The notes: generated from the letters alone by a model not told the origin. Shown: positions 8,995-17,927, numbered from the stretch's first letter. The stretch is DNA of 64,000 nucleotides from an uncultured Clostridia bacterium (GCA_937907605.1 CALCYI010000020.1:1-64000); one strand, 5' to 3'. Translations and numbers: made by a program.

Positions 8995-9023
8995 ATTATA
9001 TCAAATATTGCTCATTTTTACAA
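8995..9023 (-). promoter_or_regulatory. sigma-A-type promoter for mtaB
   Basis: On the minus strand TTGTAA and a perfect TATAAT are separated by 17 bases and lie about 33 bases before the mtaB start. It sits in the short gap shared with the divergent carboxypeptidase gene. Confidence 0.55.
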
Positions 9024-9055
9024 TAATAAAAGAATATTATTAATGGGTGATGATT

Positions 9056-10207
9056 ATGAAAAAAATTATTTCTTCTTTGTTGATACTGATTATGTGTTTC
9101 AGCTTTCCGCTTTCTGTATTTGCCGAGGATAACACAAACGATACCGAAAAGCTTGATTTTGTTGAGGCAAAGTCCGTTGTGCTTATGTGTATGGACACGG
9201 GGGAGGTACTCTACGCTGATAATGAATATGAGCACTTATCGCCTGCTTCGGTTACTAAAATAATGACTATTTTACTTGTTTTGGAAGCGCTTGACAGTAA
9301 GAAAATTAACCTTACCGATAAGGTTTCCGCGAGCTCCGAGGCAATTTCAATGGGTGGCTCTCAGATTTGGCTTGAACTCGGCGAAACCATGACGGTTGAG
9401 GAGCTGCTCAAGGCAGTAGTTGTAGCAAGCGCAAACGATGCCTGTACGGCGCTCGGGGAATACGTAGGCGGCTCAAGCACTGGCTTTGTAAATATGATGA
9501 ACGAAAAGGCTAAGGAGCTCGGGTGCGAGAATACTAATTTTGAAAACTGCAACGGGCTTGACGATACGGTTACCAATCACTACTCCTGCGCATATGATTT
9601 AGCGCTTATTACAAGAGAGGTTATGAAGCACAGCGATATTGAAAAGTATACTTCAATCTGGCTTGACTCCCTTAGGGACGGAAAGACGGAGCTTAATAAT
9701 ACCAATAAAATGGTTAATACTTATAACGGTATTACAGGGCTTAAAACGGGTACGACCTCGAACGCGGGCTTTTGTATTTCCGCAACAGCAAGGCGCGATA
9801 ATATGAATCTCTGCGCAGTTGTGCTCGGAAGCGAAACGAGCGATAAGCGCTTTGATACCGCCGCTAAGCTGCTTGACTGGGGCTTTTCAAACTATGAGCT
9901 TGCCAAACCTGAATTTGATGAAAAGCAAATAACTCCCGTCAAGGTCCTTATGGGCGATATAAAGACGGTTACGCCTCAGATAAGCGAGGTTTCAAGCATT
10001 ACAGTAAAAAAGGGCGACAAGGAGTTTTCATATAACTATAATATTCATAAAAAGATTGAAGCGCCCATATCAAAGGGCGACTCGCTCGGGCATATTGATA
10101 TCGTCGGGGAGCAGGGACTTATAACCAGCGTTGAGGTAGTTTCACCCGTTGATATATCACGTGTTTCGCTGAAATCTATTTTCTTTAAAATACTTAAAAA
10201 TATATAG
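9056..10207 (+). CDS. D-alanyl-D-alanine carboxypeptidase (DacF/PBP5 type)
   Basis: Penicillin-binding protein that removes the terminal D-Ala from peptidoglycan stem peptides outside the cell. A signal peptide ends near VFA (residue 23). The three serine-peptidase motifs are present: SVTK (65-68), SAN (125-127) and KTG (230-232). A PBP5-type C-terminal beta domain follows, and the chain ends in a short amphipathic segment that may hold it at the membrane. I chose ATG 9056, with GGGTG six bases upstream, over an in-frame GTG at 9047 and ATG at 9050. Bacillus DacF is forespore-specific, but I see no sigma-F/G promoter here, so a sporulation role is unproven. Confidence 0.93.
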   Translation: MKKIISSLLILIMCFSFPLSVFAEDNTNDTEKLDFVEAKSVVLMCMDTGEVLYADNEYEHLSPASVTKIMTILLVLEALDSKKINLTDKVSASSEAISMGGSQIWLELGETMTVEELLKAVVVASANDACTALGEYVGGSSTGFVNMMNEKAKELGCENTNFENCNGLDDTVTNHYSCAYDLALITREVMKHSDIEKYTSIWLDSLRDGKTELNNTNKMVNTYNGITGLKTGTTSNAGFCISATARRDNMNLCAVVLGSETSDKRFDTAAKLLDWGFSNYELAKPEFDEKQITPVKVLMGDIKTVTPQISEVSSITVKKGDKEFSYNYNIHKKIEAPISKGDSLGHIDIVGEQGLITSVEVVSPVDISRVSLKSIFFKILKNI

Positions 10208-10214
10208 TTATATG

Positions 10215-10243
10215 TTGATTTTTTTGTCGTAATGTAGTATAAT
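10215..10243 (+). promoter_or_regulatory. sigma-A-type promoter for pgi
   Basis: TTGATT and a perfect TATAAT are separated by 17 bases, 40 bases before the pgi start. Confidence 0.75.
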
Positions 10244-10283
10244 TTCACAGTTAATATATAATTTATAATATAAGAGGTTTAAC

Positions 10284-11627
10284 ATGTCATTAAAGTTTAA
10301 CGAAAAATTTGCCTCGCGCTTTGTAAGTGAAGATGATATTAACAGCATTGCGGCTAAAGCTGTTGAGGGTATGAACACGCTTACAAGCGGTACCGGCTTG
10401 GGTAACGACAAGCTCGGATGGCTCACTCTGCCCGAGGATTACGATAAGGCTGAGTTTGAGGAAATCAAGAAAACCGCCGAGTATATCAGGAATAACGCCG
10501 ATGTACTCGTAGTTATCGGTATAGGCGGCTCGTATCTCGGCGCAAGGGCTGTTATTGAGGCGATTAAATCAAATGATTATAATCTGTTCTCAGAAAATAC
10601 TCCGAAGATTTATTTCATCGGTAATTCTATAAGCCCGTCATCTCTCAATGAGATTATTGAGCTTTGCGAGGGCAAGGATATTGCCGTTAACGTAATTTCG
10701 AAGAGCGGTACTACTACCGAGCCCGCAATTGCTTTCAGGGTATTCAGGGAGCTTGTACATTCCAGGTATCCCGCCGAGGAGGCTGCAAAGCGTATTTTCT
10801 GTACAACCGATAAGACAAAGGGCACCTTAAAGGAGCTTTCCGATAAGGAGGGCTATAAAACCTTTGTGGTTCCCGATGACGTAGGGGGCAGGTTCTCCGT
10901 TTTAACTGCCGTAGGGCTTCTTCCTATCGCGGTTGCAGGGATTGACATTGACGCGCTTATGAGCGGCGCCGCCGACGCTATGAAGGAGCTTTGCTCAACG
11001 GACGTATACGAGAATGAAGCGCTCCGCTACGCTGCCGTAAGAAACGTATTTTACAACAAGGGCAGGGTAATGGAATGTTTCGTGTCCTTCGAGCCGAGAA
11101 TGGCGATGTTTAACGAGTGGTTAAAGCAGCTTTTCGGCGAAAGCGAGGGCAAGGACGGCAAGGGCTTATTCCCTGTATCCACCGTCTTTTCTACCGACCT
11201 TCACTCCCTCGGTCAGTTTATTCAGGAAAGCGGCTCAAGTCATATGTTTGAGACCGTGGTTAAGTTTAACGAGTGTCAGAGCGACTATGTTATTAAGGCT
11301 CAGGAGGGCAACCTTGACGGTCTTAACTTCCTTGCAGGAATGAATATGAGCACCGTTAACGAAAAGGCAAGGCTCGGCACCCTCCTCGCTCATACCGAGG
11401 GCGGAGTAGGCAACCTTGTTATCGAGCTTGATAAGCTTGATGAATATAATCTCGGATATCTTATTTATTTCTTTGAAAAGGCATGCGCTGTTTCGGGCTA
11501 TATGCTCGGGGTTAATCCCTTTAATCAGCCCGGCGTTGAGAGCTATAAGAAAAATATGTTCGCTCTGCTCGGCAAACCGGGCTACGAAAGCGAAAAAGAA
11601 AGTCTTGAAAAGCAGCTTGATTTATGA
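10284..11627 (+). CDS. pgi: glucose-6-phosphate isomerase
   Basis: Interconverts glucose 6-phosphate and fructose 6-phosphate in glycolysis and sugar-nucleotide supply. The sequence contains the family landmarks GIGGSYLGARA (near residue 79), SKSGTTTEPA (near 139), GGRFSVLTAVGLLP (near 201) and the QESGSSHMFE region. Length is 447, the usual size of the shorter bacterial type. AGAGG precedes ATG 10284 and a strong promoter lies upstream. The promoter of the next gene appears to start inside its last codons. Confidence 0.97.
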   Translation: MSLKFNEKFASRFVSEDDINSIAAKAVEGMNTLTSGTGLGNDKLGWLTLPEDYDKAEFEEIKKTAEYIRNNADVLVVIGIGGSYLGARAVIEAIKSNDYNLFSENTPKIYFIGNSISPSSLNEIIELCEGKDIAVNVISKSGTTTEPAIAFRVFRELVHSRYPAEEAAKRIFCTTDKTKGTLKELSDKEGYKTFVVPDDVGGRFSVLTAVGLLPIAVAGIDIDALMSGAADAMKELCSTDVYENEALRYAAVRNVFYNKGRVMECFVSFEPRMAMFNEWLKQLFGESEGKDGKGLFPVSTVFSTDLHSLGQFIQESGSSHMFETVVKFNECQSDYVIKAQEGNLDGLNFLAGMNMSTVNEKARLGTLLAHTEGGVGNLVIELDKLDEYNLGYLIYFFEKACAVSGYMLGVNPFNQPGVESYKKNMFALLGKPGYESEKESLEKQLDL

Positions 11628-11633
11628 TACACT
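11605..11633 (+). promoter_or_regulatory. promoter overlapping the 3' end of pgi
   Basis: TTGAAA and TACACT are separated by 17 bases. The -35 box and spacer lie inside the last pgi codons and the -10 box just after the stop. It would serve the P-loop gene at 11679. Confidence 0.5.
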
Positions 11634-11678
11634 AATGTAAAGTAAATAAGATGTAAAAACCATTTTGGAGGAATAATA

Positions 11679-12095
11679 ATGATAAAGGTAATTATCGGTA
11701 ACAAAGGCCATGGAAAGACTAAGAGATTAATTGAGCTTGTAAACTCCTGTACCGAAACATCCGACGGAAACGTTGTATGCGTTGAAAAGGAACCTAAGCT
11801 CACTTATGACGTATCTTCCAGAGCTCGCCTTCTTGAGACCGATACATACGCTATCAAGGGTCACAAGGCGTTTTACGGCTACCTTGCAGGTATCTGCGCA
11901 GGCAATTATGACGTAACCGATATTCTTGTTGACGCAACCTTTAAGATTGTAGGCAGGGAGTATGATAAGCTTATTCAGTTCTTTGATATGCTCTCAAACC
12001 TCAGCGAAGCAACCGACGTAAACTTCTATTTCACGCTCAGCTGCGACAAAGAGGATTTACCCGTTGAGGTGTTTGACTACTGCGAAGAGGTTTAA
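11679..12095 (+). CDS. small P-loop ATP-binding protein of unknown role
   Basis: A 138-residue protein that begins almost at once with a Walker A motif, GNKGHGKT (residues 7-14). A DILVDATF stretch near residue 87 may be Walker B. It is too short for a normal transporter or AAA+ protein. Related clostridial proteins are usually labelled only as ATP-binding. The strong GGAGG site and its own promoter suggest good expression. It stands between pgi and an independent regulator gene and is followed by its own terminator, so context does not assign a pathway. Confidence 0.8.
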   Translation: MIKVIIGNKGHGKTKRLIELVNSCTETSDGNVVCVEKEPKLTYDVSSRARLLETDTYAIKGHKAFYGYLAGICAGNYDVTDILVDATFKIVGREYDKLIQFFDMLSNLSEATDVNFYFTLSCDKEDLPVEVFDYCEEV

Positions 12096-12105
12096 TGGTA
12101 AAATC

Positions 12106-12129
12106 GGGAGGATTTTCCTCCCTTTTTTT
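12106..12129 (+). terminator. rho-independent terminator after the P-loop gene
   Basis: GGGAGGA and TCCTCCC pair around TTT and are followed by seven T. Confidence 0.85.
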
Positions 12130-12139
12130 ATTTTTTCTG

Positions 12140-12170
12140 TTGACTTTGACGCGGGGTAAAAAAGTATAAT
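12140..12170 (+). promoter_or_regulatory. MerR-type promoter with a 19-bp spacer
   Basis: TTGACT (12140-12145) and a perfect TATAAT (12165-12170) are separated by 19 bases, the over-long spacing that MerR regulators act on. ACTTT and AAAGT mirror each other inside this interval. It lies 25 bases before the MerR gene, which suggests autoregulation. A second -35-like TTGACG at 12146 gives only a 13-base spacer and is not favoured. Confidence 0.6.
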
Positions 12171-12195
12171 ATCGTCTTAAGGGGAGGTGCTTTTT

Positions 12196-13140
12196 ATGAA
12201 AATGAAAGATGTTTGCACCAGAACGGGACTTACAGACCGTGCAATACGTATATATATTGAAGAGGGCTTAGTACAGCCAAGCTATGAGGAAAACTATAAC
12301 GGAAGAAAAAAATTTGATTTTTCAGAAGAGGATGTAAAGCTTCTTAATAAAATATCTGTTTTAAGAAAGTATGATTTTTCTATAAAACAGATTAGAACCC
12401 TTATTAACGATGAAAACGGTGTTACACAAATGCTTAACGCTCATATTATTGAGATGAAGCAGGATGTCAACGCTGATGTAAATACCATTAATTCAATGAT
12501 TAACGTATATAATGAAAAACCTACCCAGCTTGATGAGCTTTGCAGTATGCTCAGCAATCCTGATATTGCTGGGAAGCCTGTGATAAATGTTACGCAACCG
12601 AAGGAGAATAAGAGAAAGGCTGTTCCTTCTGTTCTCAAAAAAATCGCCCTGATTATTTTAGCTACTGTCGGTGCGCTTGTTATTATGGTTACAGTTCTTG
12701 CAATACTATTCGGTTCTAAGCCGTATGAAACTGACGATAGTATTGCCGGATTTGCAATTATACAGGGTGATAGCGGAGACAGCTTGCCGCTCGGTAAAGA
12801 CTACCATATCAGTTATTTAACGAAGCAGGTTTTACTACTTGAAATTAATGGAGACGATATTAAAATTAATGATGTTAACAATATGTATAAAGACTACAGC
12901 ATACAGACGTTGTCAGACGGAGAGATAAAGCTTAATGCGGTGATTTATCCGCCTGAAAAAGAGTATGTGCTTCCGGTAATAATTATGAAAGATGAAAAAA
13001 ATAGGCTGTATATTGATTTTGATAATACTACCTTTTGGCTGGAATCGCATAACAAGAATATGTATCCGTTCATTTTCGGAACAACTAAGGCGAAGAACTG
13101 CAACTTTTCTTATGAACTGTCTGTGGATTATTCAGAATAA
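12196..13140 (+). CDS. membrane-tethered MerR-family regulator
   Basis: A one-chain sensor-regulator. Residues 1-70 are a MerR winged helix (VCTRTGLTDRAIRIYIEEGL, then an FDFSEEDV wing-helix). Residues 75-105 are helical and may dimerise. A single membrane segment spans about 149-172, leaving about 140 residues outside the cell with no family I recognise. Most MerR proteins are soluble, so this layout suggests that an external or membrane signal is sensed. I chose ATG 12196, after GGGGAGGTG, rather than an in-frame GTG inside that site. The promoter directly upstream has MerR-type spacing. The ligand and target genes are unknown. Confidence 0.85.
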   Translation: MKMKDVCTRTGLTDRAIRIYIEEGLVQPSYEENYNGRKKFDFSEEDVKLLNKISVLRKYDFSIKQIRTLINDENGVTQMLNAHIIEMKQDVNADVNTINSMINVYNEKPTQLDELCSMLSNPDIAGKPVINVTQPKENKRKAVPSVLKKIALIILATVGALVIMVTVLAILFGSKPYETDDSIAGFAIIQGDSGDSLPLGKDYHISYLTKQVLLLEINGDDIKINDVNNMYKDYSIQTLSDGEIKLNAVIYPPEKEYVLPVIIMKDEKNRLYIDFDNTTFWLESHNKNMYPFIFGTTKAKNCNFSYELSVDYSE

Positions 13141-13143
13141 AAA

Positions 13144-13167
13144 TACGGCGGAAATTTTTCCGCCGTA
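13144..13167. terminator. bidirectional terminator between the MerR and HAD genes
   Basis: TACGGCGGAAA and TTTCCGCCGTA form an 11-bp stem between two converging genes, with T-rich flanks on the right. Confidence 0.75.
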
Positions 13168-13170
13168 CTT

Positions 13171-13836
13171 TTATATTATTTCTGTGATTTGTTCAGGACT
13201 GGCAATAATTTCATCCGCGCCTTCTTTTTCAAGCTCTTCTCTTGAGCGGAAGCCCCAGGTAACGCCAATACACCTAATTCCCGCATTTTTAGCCGTCTGA
13301 ATATCCACGTTACTGTCGCCGAGGAAAACGGCGTTTTCTTTTTTATATCCGAGCTCGTCGAGAGCGAGGAACAGTCCTGCAGGGTCGGGTTTGGTCGGCA
13401 TACCGTCGCGCTGACCTATTATTAAATCAAAAATACCCTTGCCGAAAATGTATTCAATAATATACTTTGCCGCTTCCTCAGCCTTGTTTGTGATAACCGC
13501 AAGCTTAAGACCTTTATCCTTTAGCAGCCCAAGCTGTTCCTTGATTCCGCCGTAAGCGTCGGTGTTATCAAGACAGGTTTTGTTGTAGTATTCCTTAAAC
13601 TCTGAAAGCACGCTGTTTAATTCTTCCTCACTAAGCGTGTGCTTAAAAGCCCTGTCAACGAGGAGCCTCATTCCGTTACCTACGAAGCGTTTATAATCCT
13701 CCTCCTTCCAGCTTGCCTGAAAGCCGTGCTTTTTCATAACGTAGTCACAGGCGTTGCCGAGGTCGGTTATTGTGTTTATCAGTGTGCCGTCTAAGTCAAA
13801 GAGCACGCATTTAATTTGATTTGCCATATAATTCAC
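13171..13836 (-). CDS. HAD-family phosphatase, phosphoglycolate-phosphatase-like
   Basis: Haloacid-dehalogenase phosphatase of subfamily IA. The nucleophile motif DLDGTL, the later VITNKAEEA motif and the GDSNVDIQTAKNAG magnesium motif are all present in 221 residues, with a helical cap between them. Substrate cannot be read from sequence; phosphoglycolate, pyrophosphate or sugar phosphates are all possible. The start is probably GTG 13836, with AGGA five bases before it; ATG 13827 is the alternative. It overlaps the end of potD by 26 bases, so it is the last gene of the pot operon. Confidence 0.85.
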   Translation of the reverse strand: MNYMANQIKCVLFDLDGTLINTITDLGNACDYVMKKHGFQASWKEEDYKRFVGNGMRLLVDRAFKHTLSEEELNSVLSEFKEYYNKTCLDNTDAYGGIKEQLGLLKDKGLKLAVITNKAEEAAKYIIEYIFGKGIFDLIIGQRDGMPTKPDPAGLFLALDELGYKKENAVFLGDSNVDIQTAKNAGIRCIGVTWGFRSREELEKEGADEIIASPEQITEII

Positions 13837-15085
13837 TGATGTCCTGTTCTTTTTCTTTTCTTTTTCTCTTAATAAAACTGATTATTAGAATTAATATTAC
13901 AAATGCAGTTATAACGGCGGAGATGATATATACTCTCTGCTCGTCCTTTTTACTGTTTGCGCTGAGCTGTCCGCTTTTAACCTTGCCCCAGAGATTATTC
14001 TGAAGTTCTAAAATATTCTGCGGTAAATTGTGGAATTCATAATAGTTCTGCAAATCGGAGGCATATACCGCTTCTTCACCGTAAAGTGAGGACTCCTTAT
14101 CAAACTCAATTTCTTTATTTGAGGGACAATATGAGATATATTCTGCATTGTCGAAGGCAACCTCGGGCTCCATCATAAAGTTAATGAACGACTCGGCGCC
14201 TTTTTTATTCTGCGAGCAGGTGGGAACGCAGAACGCGTCATACCATTTGTTAACTCCCTCCTTGGGAAAACAGTAATCCAAATCCTCATTGTTTTCTACC
14301 ATTAGGAGATAATCGCCTGAATAATAGGTCGCAAATGCATACTCGCCGGATTCCATAAGGTTAAATACCTCGTCCATAACGTAGACGGGCTCAACCGCGT
14401 CCTTCTGTTTTGCAAGAAGCTCAGCAGCGTCCACCCAGTCCTGCTCGCTTGTGGAGTTCGGGTCTATTCCTAATACTGACTGCGCAATACCAAAAGCGTC
14501 GCGGGAGTTGTTGAACATAAGAACCTTGCCCTTATATTGTTCCTCCCAAATAGCGCTCCATGAGTCAGGAGTTTCCTCAACAAGCTTTGTATTATAGATA
14601 AGCGCCGTGTAGTTAATGTTAAAGCCTACCGTGTATTTTTCCTCGGGGTCATAAAATGGGTGTCTGAAATCGTCGCGTATGTATTTTTCAAAATTCGGAA
14701 TATTGTTAAAGTCAAGAGGAAGGAGCATTTCCTCGTCAATAAGCCTCTCAATCATATAGTCCGAGGGTACTATTACGTCGTAGGAAACCCCGCCGCCTGC
14801 AAGCTTTGAATACATATTCTCGTTTGATTCAAAGTTCGTGTAATTTACTCTGCAGCCCGTAAGCCGCTCAAATTCCGCAACTACGTTCATAAGGTCGTCG
14901 GAGCCGTCCGAAATATAATCTCCCCAGTTATATACGTTAATCGTCGTACCCTGTAAACCGAGGTTTTTATAGTATTCAACTTGCTCGTCTGAGAAGTATT
15001 CGTCCTCAGCAGATGCGTTGAAGCAGGGGACAAGAAGCGTAATAAGCAGGAGAAGCGAAAGTGCAAGTGATAAGACTTTTCTCAT
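13811..15085 (-). CDS. potD: spermidine/putrescine-binding protein, membrane-anchored
   Basis: Extracellular solute-binding protein of the polyamine importer. A signal peptide covers about residues 1-26. The mature part has the PotD pattern (INVYNWGDYISDGS, NFESNENMYSKLAGGG, YDVIVPSDYMIERL). Usual Gram-positive PotD proteins are held by an N-terminal lipid. Here the LVPC sequence is a poor lipobox, and instead residues 385-405 form a clear C-terminal membrane segment followed by a positively charged tail. GGAGG precedes ATG 15085. The start overlaps potC by 4 bases. Confidence 0.93.
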   Translation of the reverse strand: MRKVLSLALSLLLLITLLVPCFNASAEDEYFSDEQVEYYKNLGLQGTTINVYNWGDYISDGSDDLMNVVAEFERLTGCRVNYTNFESNENMYSKLAGGGVSYDVIVPSDYMIERLIDEEMLLPLDFNNIPNFEKYIRDDFRHPFYDPEEKYTVGFNINYTALIYNTKLVEETPDSWSAIWEEQYKGKVLMFNNSRDAFGIAQSVLGIDPNSTSEQDWVDAAELLAKQKDAVEPVYVMDEVFNLMESGEYAFATYYSGDYLLMVENNEDLDYCFPKEGVNKWYDAFCVPTCSQNKKGAESFINFMMEPEVAFDNAEYISYCPSNKEIEFDKESSLYGEEAVYASDLQNYYEFHNLPQNILELQNNLWGKVKSGQLSANSKKDEQRVYIISAVITAFVILILIISFIKRKRKEKEQDISELYGKSN

Positions 15086-15900
15086 AGCTTTTTCGCCTCC
15101 TTCTTTTCCGCCCTGCTCTGTGCAATGTTCATAAGTATAAGCAGCACGAGTATTACAACGAACATAAGCGTTGAAAGCGCGAACATATCGGGCTTAACTC
15201 TTTTCTTAGTGAGCGAGAAAATGTATATCGGAAGCGTCTGGAACGACGGTCCGTTTGTGAAATACGAAATAATGAAATCGTCGAGCGAAAGCGTGAAGCT
15301 CATAATCGCACCCGTTATAATTCCGCTCATTATCTCGGGAATAATTACCTTGAAAAACGCGTTAAACGGCTTACACCCGAGGTCGAGCGCCGCTTCGTAA
15401 ATATTCATATCAAGCTGTCTCAGCTTAGGAAGCACGTTGAGTATTACATAAGGCAGACAGAAGGTGATATGAGCAATAAGGAGCGTTGTAAAACCAAGCA
15501 CCTGGCTTCTGTGAACGAGCGTTCCCGCAAATACGAAAAGCAGCATCATTGAAATACCTGTAACGATTTCGGGGTTCATTAGCGGTATATTCGTAACCGT
15601 CATCATTGACCTTTTGTAAAGCCTGTTCTTGCTGTGAAACAGACCTACCGCCGCCATTATTCCGAGCACGGTTGAACACGCCGTTGTCGCAACTGCAAGT
15701 ATTACGGTGTTTTTGAGTGCCAACATCGCCGCTTCATCGTGGAACATTCTTGTCCACCAGTAAGTAGAAATGCCGCTCATCTGGTATGTGCTTGAGCTTT
15801 CATTAAATGAGAACGCCATCATTACAACGATGGGAACGTAAAGGAAAATGAAAATCAAAAGCATGTATAAATTTGAGGATAAGGAGGTTTTCTTTTTCAT
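15082..15900 (-). CDS. potC: spermidine/putrescine ABC transporter permease PotC
   Basis: Inner-membrane permease of the polyamine importer; forms the channel with PotB. The 272-residue chain has about six membrane segments and the binding-protein-dependent permease loop (EAALDLGCKPFNAFFKVIIPEI, residues about 168-189) that contacts PotA. GGAGG lies before ATG 15900. It overlaps both neighbours by 4 bases, typical of coupled translation. Confidence 0.95.
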   Translation of the reverse strand: MKKKTSLSSNLYMLLIFIFLYVPIVVMMAFSFNESSSTYQMSGISTYWWTRMFHDEAAMLALKNTVILAVATTACSTVLGIMAAVGLFHSKNRLYKRSMMTVTNIPLMNPEIVTGISMMLLFVFAGTLVHRSQVLGFTTLLIAHITFCLPYVILNVLPKLRQLDMNIYEAALDLGCKPFNAFFKVIIPEIMSGIITGAIMSFTLSLDDFIISYFTNGPSFQTLPIYIFSLTKKRVKPDMFALSTLMFVVILVLLILMNIAQSRAEKKEAKKL

Positions 15901-16724
15901 ATTACCATACCTCCTTCTCCGTCCTTGTCTTCGTCAAAATGATTGATTACGGCAAGACAGATGAATATTAATATCATAAGCACGAAGCTGAGCGCCGCGC
16001 CGAGATTGTAGTTATTTGCGCTCTGAAACTGCGATTCGATAACGTCGCCGATAAGCACAATCTGACCGCCGCCGAGCTTCTGGGTAATATAAAAGGTCGA
16101 AACGCAGGGAACGAAAACCATCGTAATTCCCGAAAGCAGTCCCGGTACGGAAAGGGGAATAACGACTCTTTTAAAGGAGTTGTATCTGTTTGAGCCCAAA
16201 TCCTGCGCCGCTTCAATAAGCGATACGTCAATTTTTGAAAGCACGGAATATATCGGCAGTATCATATACGGAAGGAAATTGTACACCATACCAAGAATTA
16301 CCGCGCCGGGCGTGTTAATCATATGTACGGGATTTATGTGCAAAAAGGAAAGTATGCTGTTGATAACGCCCGTATCGCCGAGAATGGTCATAAGGGAGTA
16401 TGTTCTTATAAGGAAGTTCATCCACATCGGGAGCATTACGAGAAGAACTATCGTTCTCTGCGTTCTCTTAGTGTATTTTGAGAGAATATACGCAAAGGGA
16501 TAGCCCATTATTATACATATTACAGTCGCCGCAAGACCGTAGATTATTGAAAGCAGAATCGTCGAAAAATAGCTCGGAATCTGCGCAACGCTGGTGAGCG
16601 AGAACGCACCGCTTTTATCGGTGAGCGCATAGTATGCAACCATAACGAGCGGTACTACTGTAAAGAGTGCAGACCAGAGCAGATACGGCTTGTCAAGGAG
16701 CTTTCTTGTTACGCTAATCTTCAT
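15897..16724 (-). CDS. potB: spermidine/putrescine ABC transporter permease PotB
   Basis: Second membrane subunit of the polyamine importer. About six membrane segments and the EAA loop EAAQDLGSNRYNSFKRVVIPL are visible. I chose ATG 16724, preceded by GGGAGG, which gives 275 residues; a reading frame extension to 16745 runs further into potA and is less likely. It overlaps the 3' end of potA by 11 bases. Confidence 0.94.
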   Translation of the reverse strand: MKISVTRKLLDKPYLLWSALFTVVPLVMVAYYALTDKSGAFSLTSVAQIPSYFSTILLSIIYGLAATVICIIMGYPFAYILSKYTKRTQRTIVLLVMLPMWMNFLIRTYSLMTILGDTGVINSILSFLHINPVHMINTPGAVILGMVYNFLPYMILPIYSVLSKIDVSLIEAAQDLGSNRYNSFKRVVIPLSVPGLLSGITMVFVPCVSTFYITQKLGGGQIVLIGDVIESQFQSANNYNLGAALSFVLMILIFICLAVINHFDEDKDGEGGMVI

Positions 16725-17856
16725 TTTCTTCTTCCTCCCAGTCATAAGAGGCGTCTGAAATATGGTCCATTTCGTCTGAGAAATATGAGTAGTCGCCGAA
16801 CTCGCCCGAATATTCGCTGCGCTTCATAATATGAATAGCGTCGGGCTCTATGTACATACCGATTTTCTGACCTACCGCAAGTCCCTCCTGAGTGGTCTGA
16901 ATCATCCAGATAAAGCCGCCAACGTCAACGAGTACTTCAAAGTGAACGCCCTTGAAGGTTACGCTTGTTATGGTACCCGTAAGCGCTGATTTCGCGCCTA
17001 CCTCGGTTATCTGAATATCCTCGGGACGTACAACCGCTTCAACAAATTCGTTCTTCTCAAAACCGCTGTCAAGGCAGTCAAACTTAATACCGCCGAAGGT
17101 TACGCGGTAGTCGTCGAGCATGATTGCGTCAACGATGTTTGACTCGCCTATAAAGTCCGCAACGAAGGCGTTAACCGGCTCGTTGTAGATATCCTCGGGA
17201 GTTCCTATCTGTTGGATTTTACCCTTGTCCATTACTACAACTCTGTCCGACATTGAGAGCGCTTCCTCCTGGTCGTGAGTTACGTAAATGAAGGTAATCC
17301 CGAGCTCCTGCTGAATGTTCTTAAGCTCGCGTTGCATATCCTTTCTGAGCTTGAGGTCAAGCGCTCCGAGAGGCTCGTCGAGGAGGAGTACATGCGGATT
17401 ATTAGCAAGCGCTCTTGCGATTGCAACTCTCTGCTGCTGACCGCCCGAAAGCGAGTCGATTTCTCTCTTTTCAAAGCCCTTGAGGTTAACGAGCTCGAGC
17501 ATTTTCGCAACGGTCTTACGGATTTCCTCCTTTGGCATTTTCTGGAGCTGAGGACCGAACGCAATGTTCTCATATACGTTTAAATGAGAAAAAAGAGCAT
17601 AACGCTGGAAAATGGTGTTGAGCTTGCGCTTGTGCGGCGGAACATCATTTATTCTTTTTCCCTCGAATATTACGTCTCCGCTGTCCGGCTTAATGAAGCC
17701 CGCAATGGCGCGAAGCGTAGTGGTTTTACCGCAACCCGAGGGACCCAGCAATGTTATGAACTCTTTTTCGTTAATGTATAAATTCAGTTTGTCAAGCACG
17801 GTGTTGTCGCCGTAGCTTACCGTAATGTCCTTTAAGTCGATGATTTTCTTTTCCAA
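16714..17856 (-). CDS. potA: spermidine/putrescine ABC transporter ATPase PotA
   Basis: Cytosolic ATPase that powers polyamine uptake. Walker A GPSGCGKT is at residues 38-45, signature LSGGQ at 136-140 and Walker B LLLDEP at 157-162, followed by a TOBE-type regulatory domain to residue 380. Translation starts at TTG 17856, with AAGGAAG a few bases upstream. It is the first gene of potABCD-HAD, behind the strong promoter at 17928-17956. Confidence 0.95.
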   Translation of the reverse strand: MEKKIIDLKDITVSYGDNTVLDKLNLYINEKEFITLLGPSGCGKTTTLRAIAGFIKPDSGDVIFEGKRINDVPPHKRKLNTIFQRYALFSHLNVYENIAFGPQLQKMPKEEIRKTVAKMLELVNLKGFEKREIDSLSGGQQQRVAIARALANNPHVLLLDEPLGALDLKLRKDMQRELKNIQQELGITFIYVTHDQEEALSMSDRVVVMDKGKIQQIGTPEDIYNEPVNAFVADFIGESNIVDAIMLDDYRVTFGGIKFDCLDSGFEKNEFVEAVVRPEDIQITEVGAKSALTGTITSVTFKGVHFEVLVDVGGFIWMIQTTQEGLAVGQKIGMYIEPDAIHIMKRSEYSGEFGDYSYFSDEMDHISDASYDWEEEENED

Positions 17857-17904
17857 TTATGCACTTCCTTCTTTGATGCAAGGCGTAAAGCCTCTCCCCG
17901 ATTA

Positions 17905-17921
17905 ATAGGAAATAATCCTAT
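17905..17921. promoter_or_regulatory. candidate operator in the pot leader
   Basis: ATAGGA, five bases, TCCTAT is a perfect inverted repeat placed just downstream of the pot -10 box, around the expected transcription start. This is a typical repressor position, but no regulator is identified in the window. Confidence 0.35.
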
Positions 17922-17927
17922 AAATTA

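Noticed and set aside
9001..9055. Sigma-F/G promoter for the carboxypeptidase
   Set aside because: GTATT occurs, but no GG-type -10 element lies at the right distance, so a sporulation-specific promoter cannot be supported.
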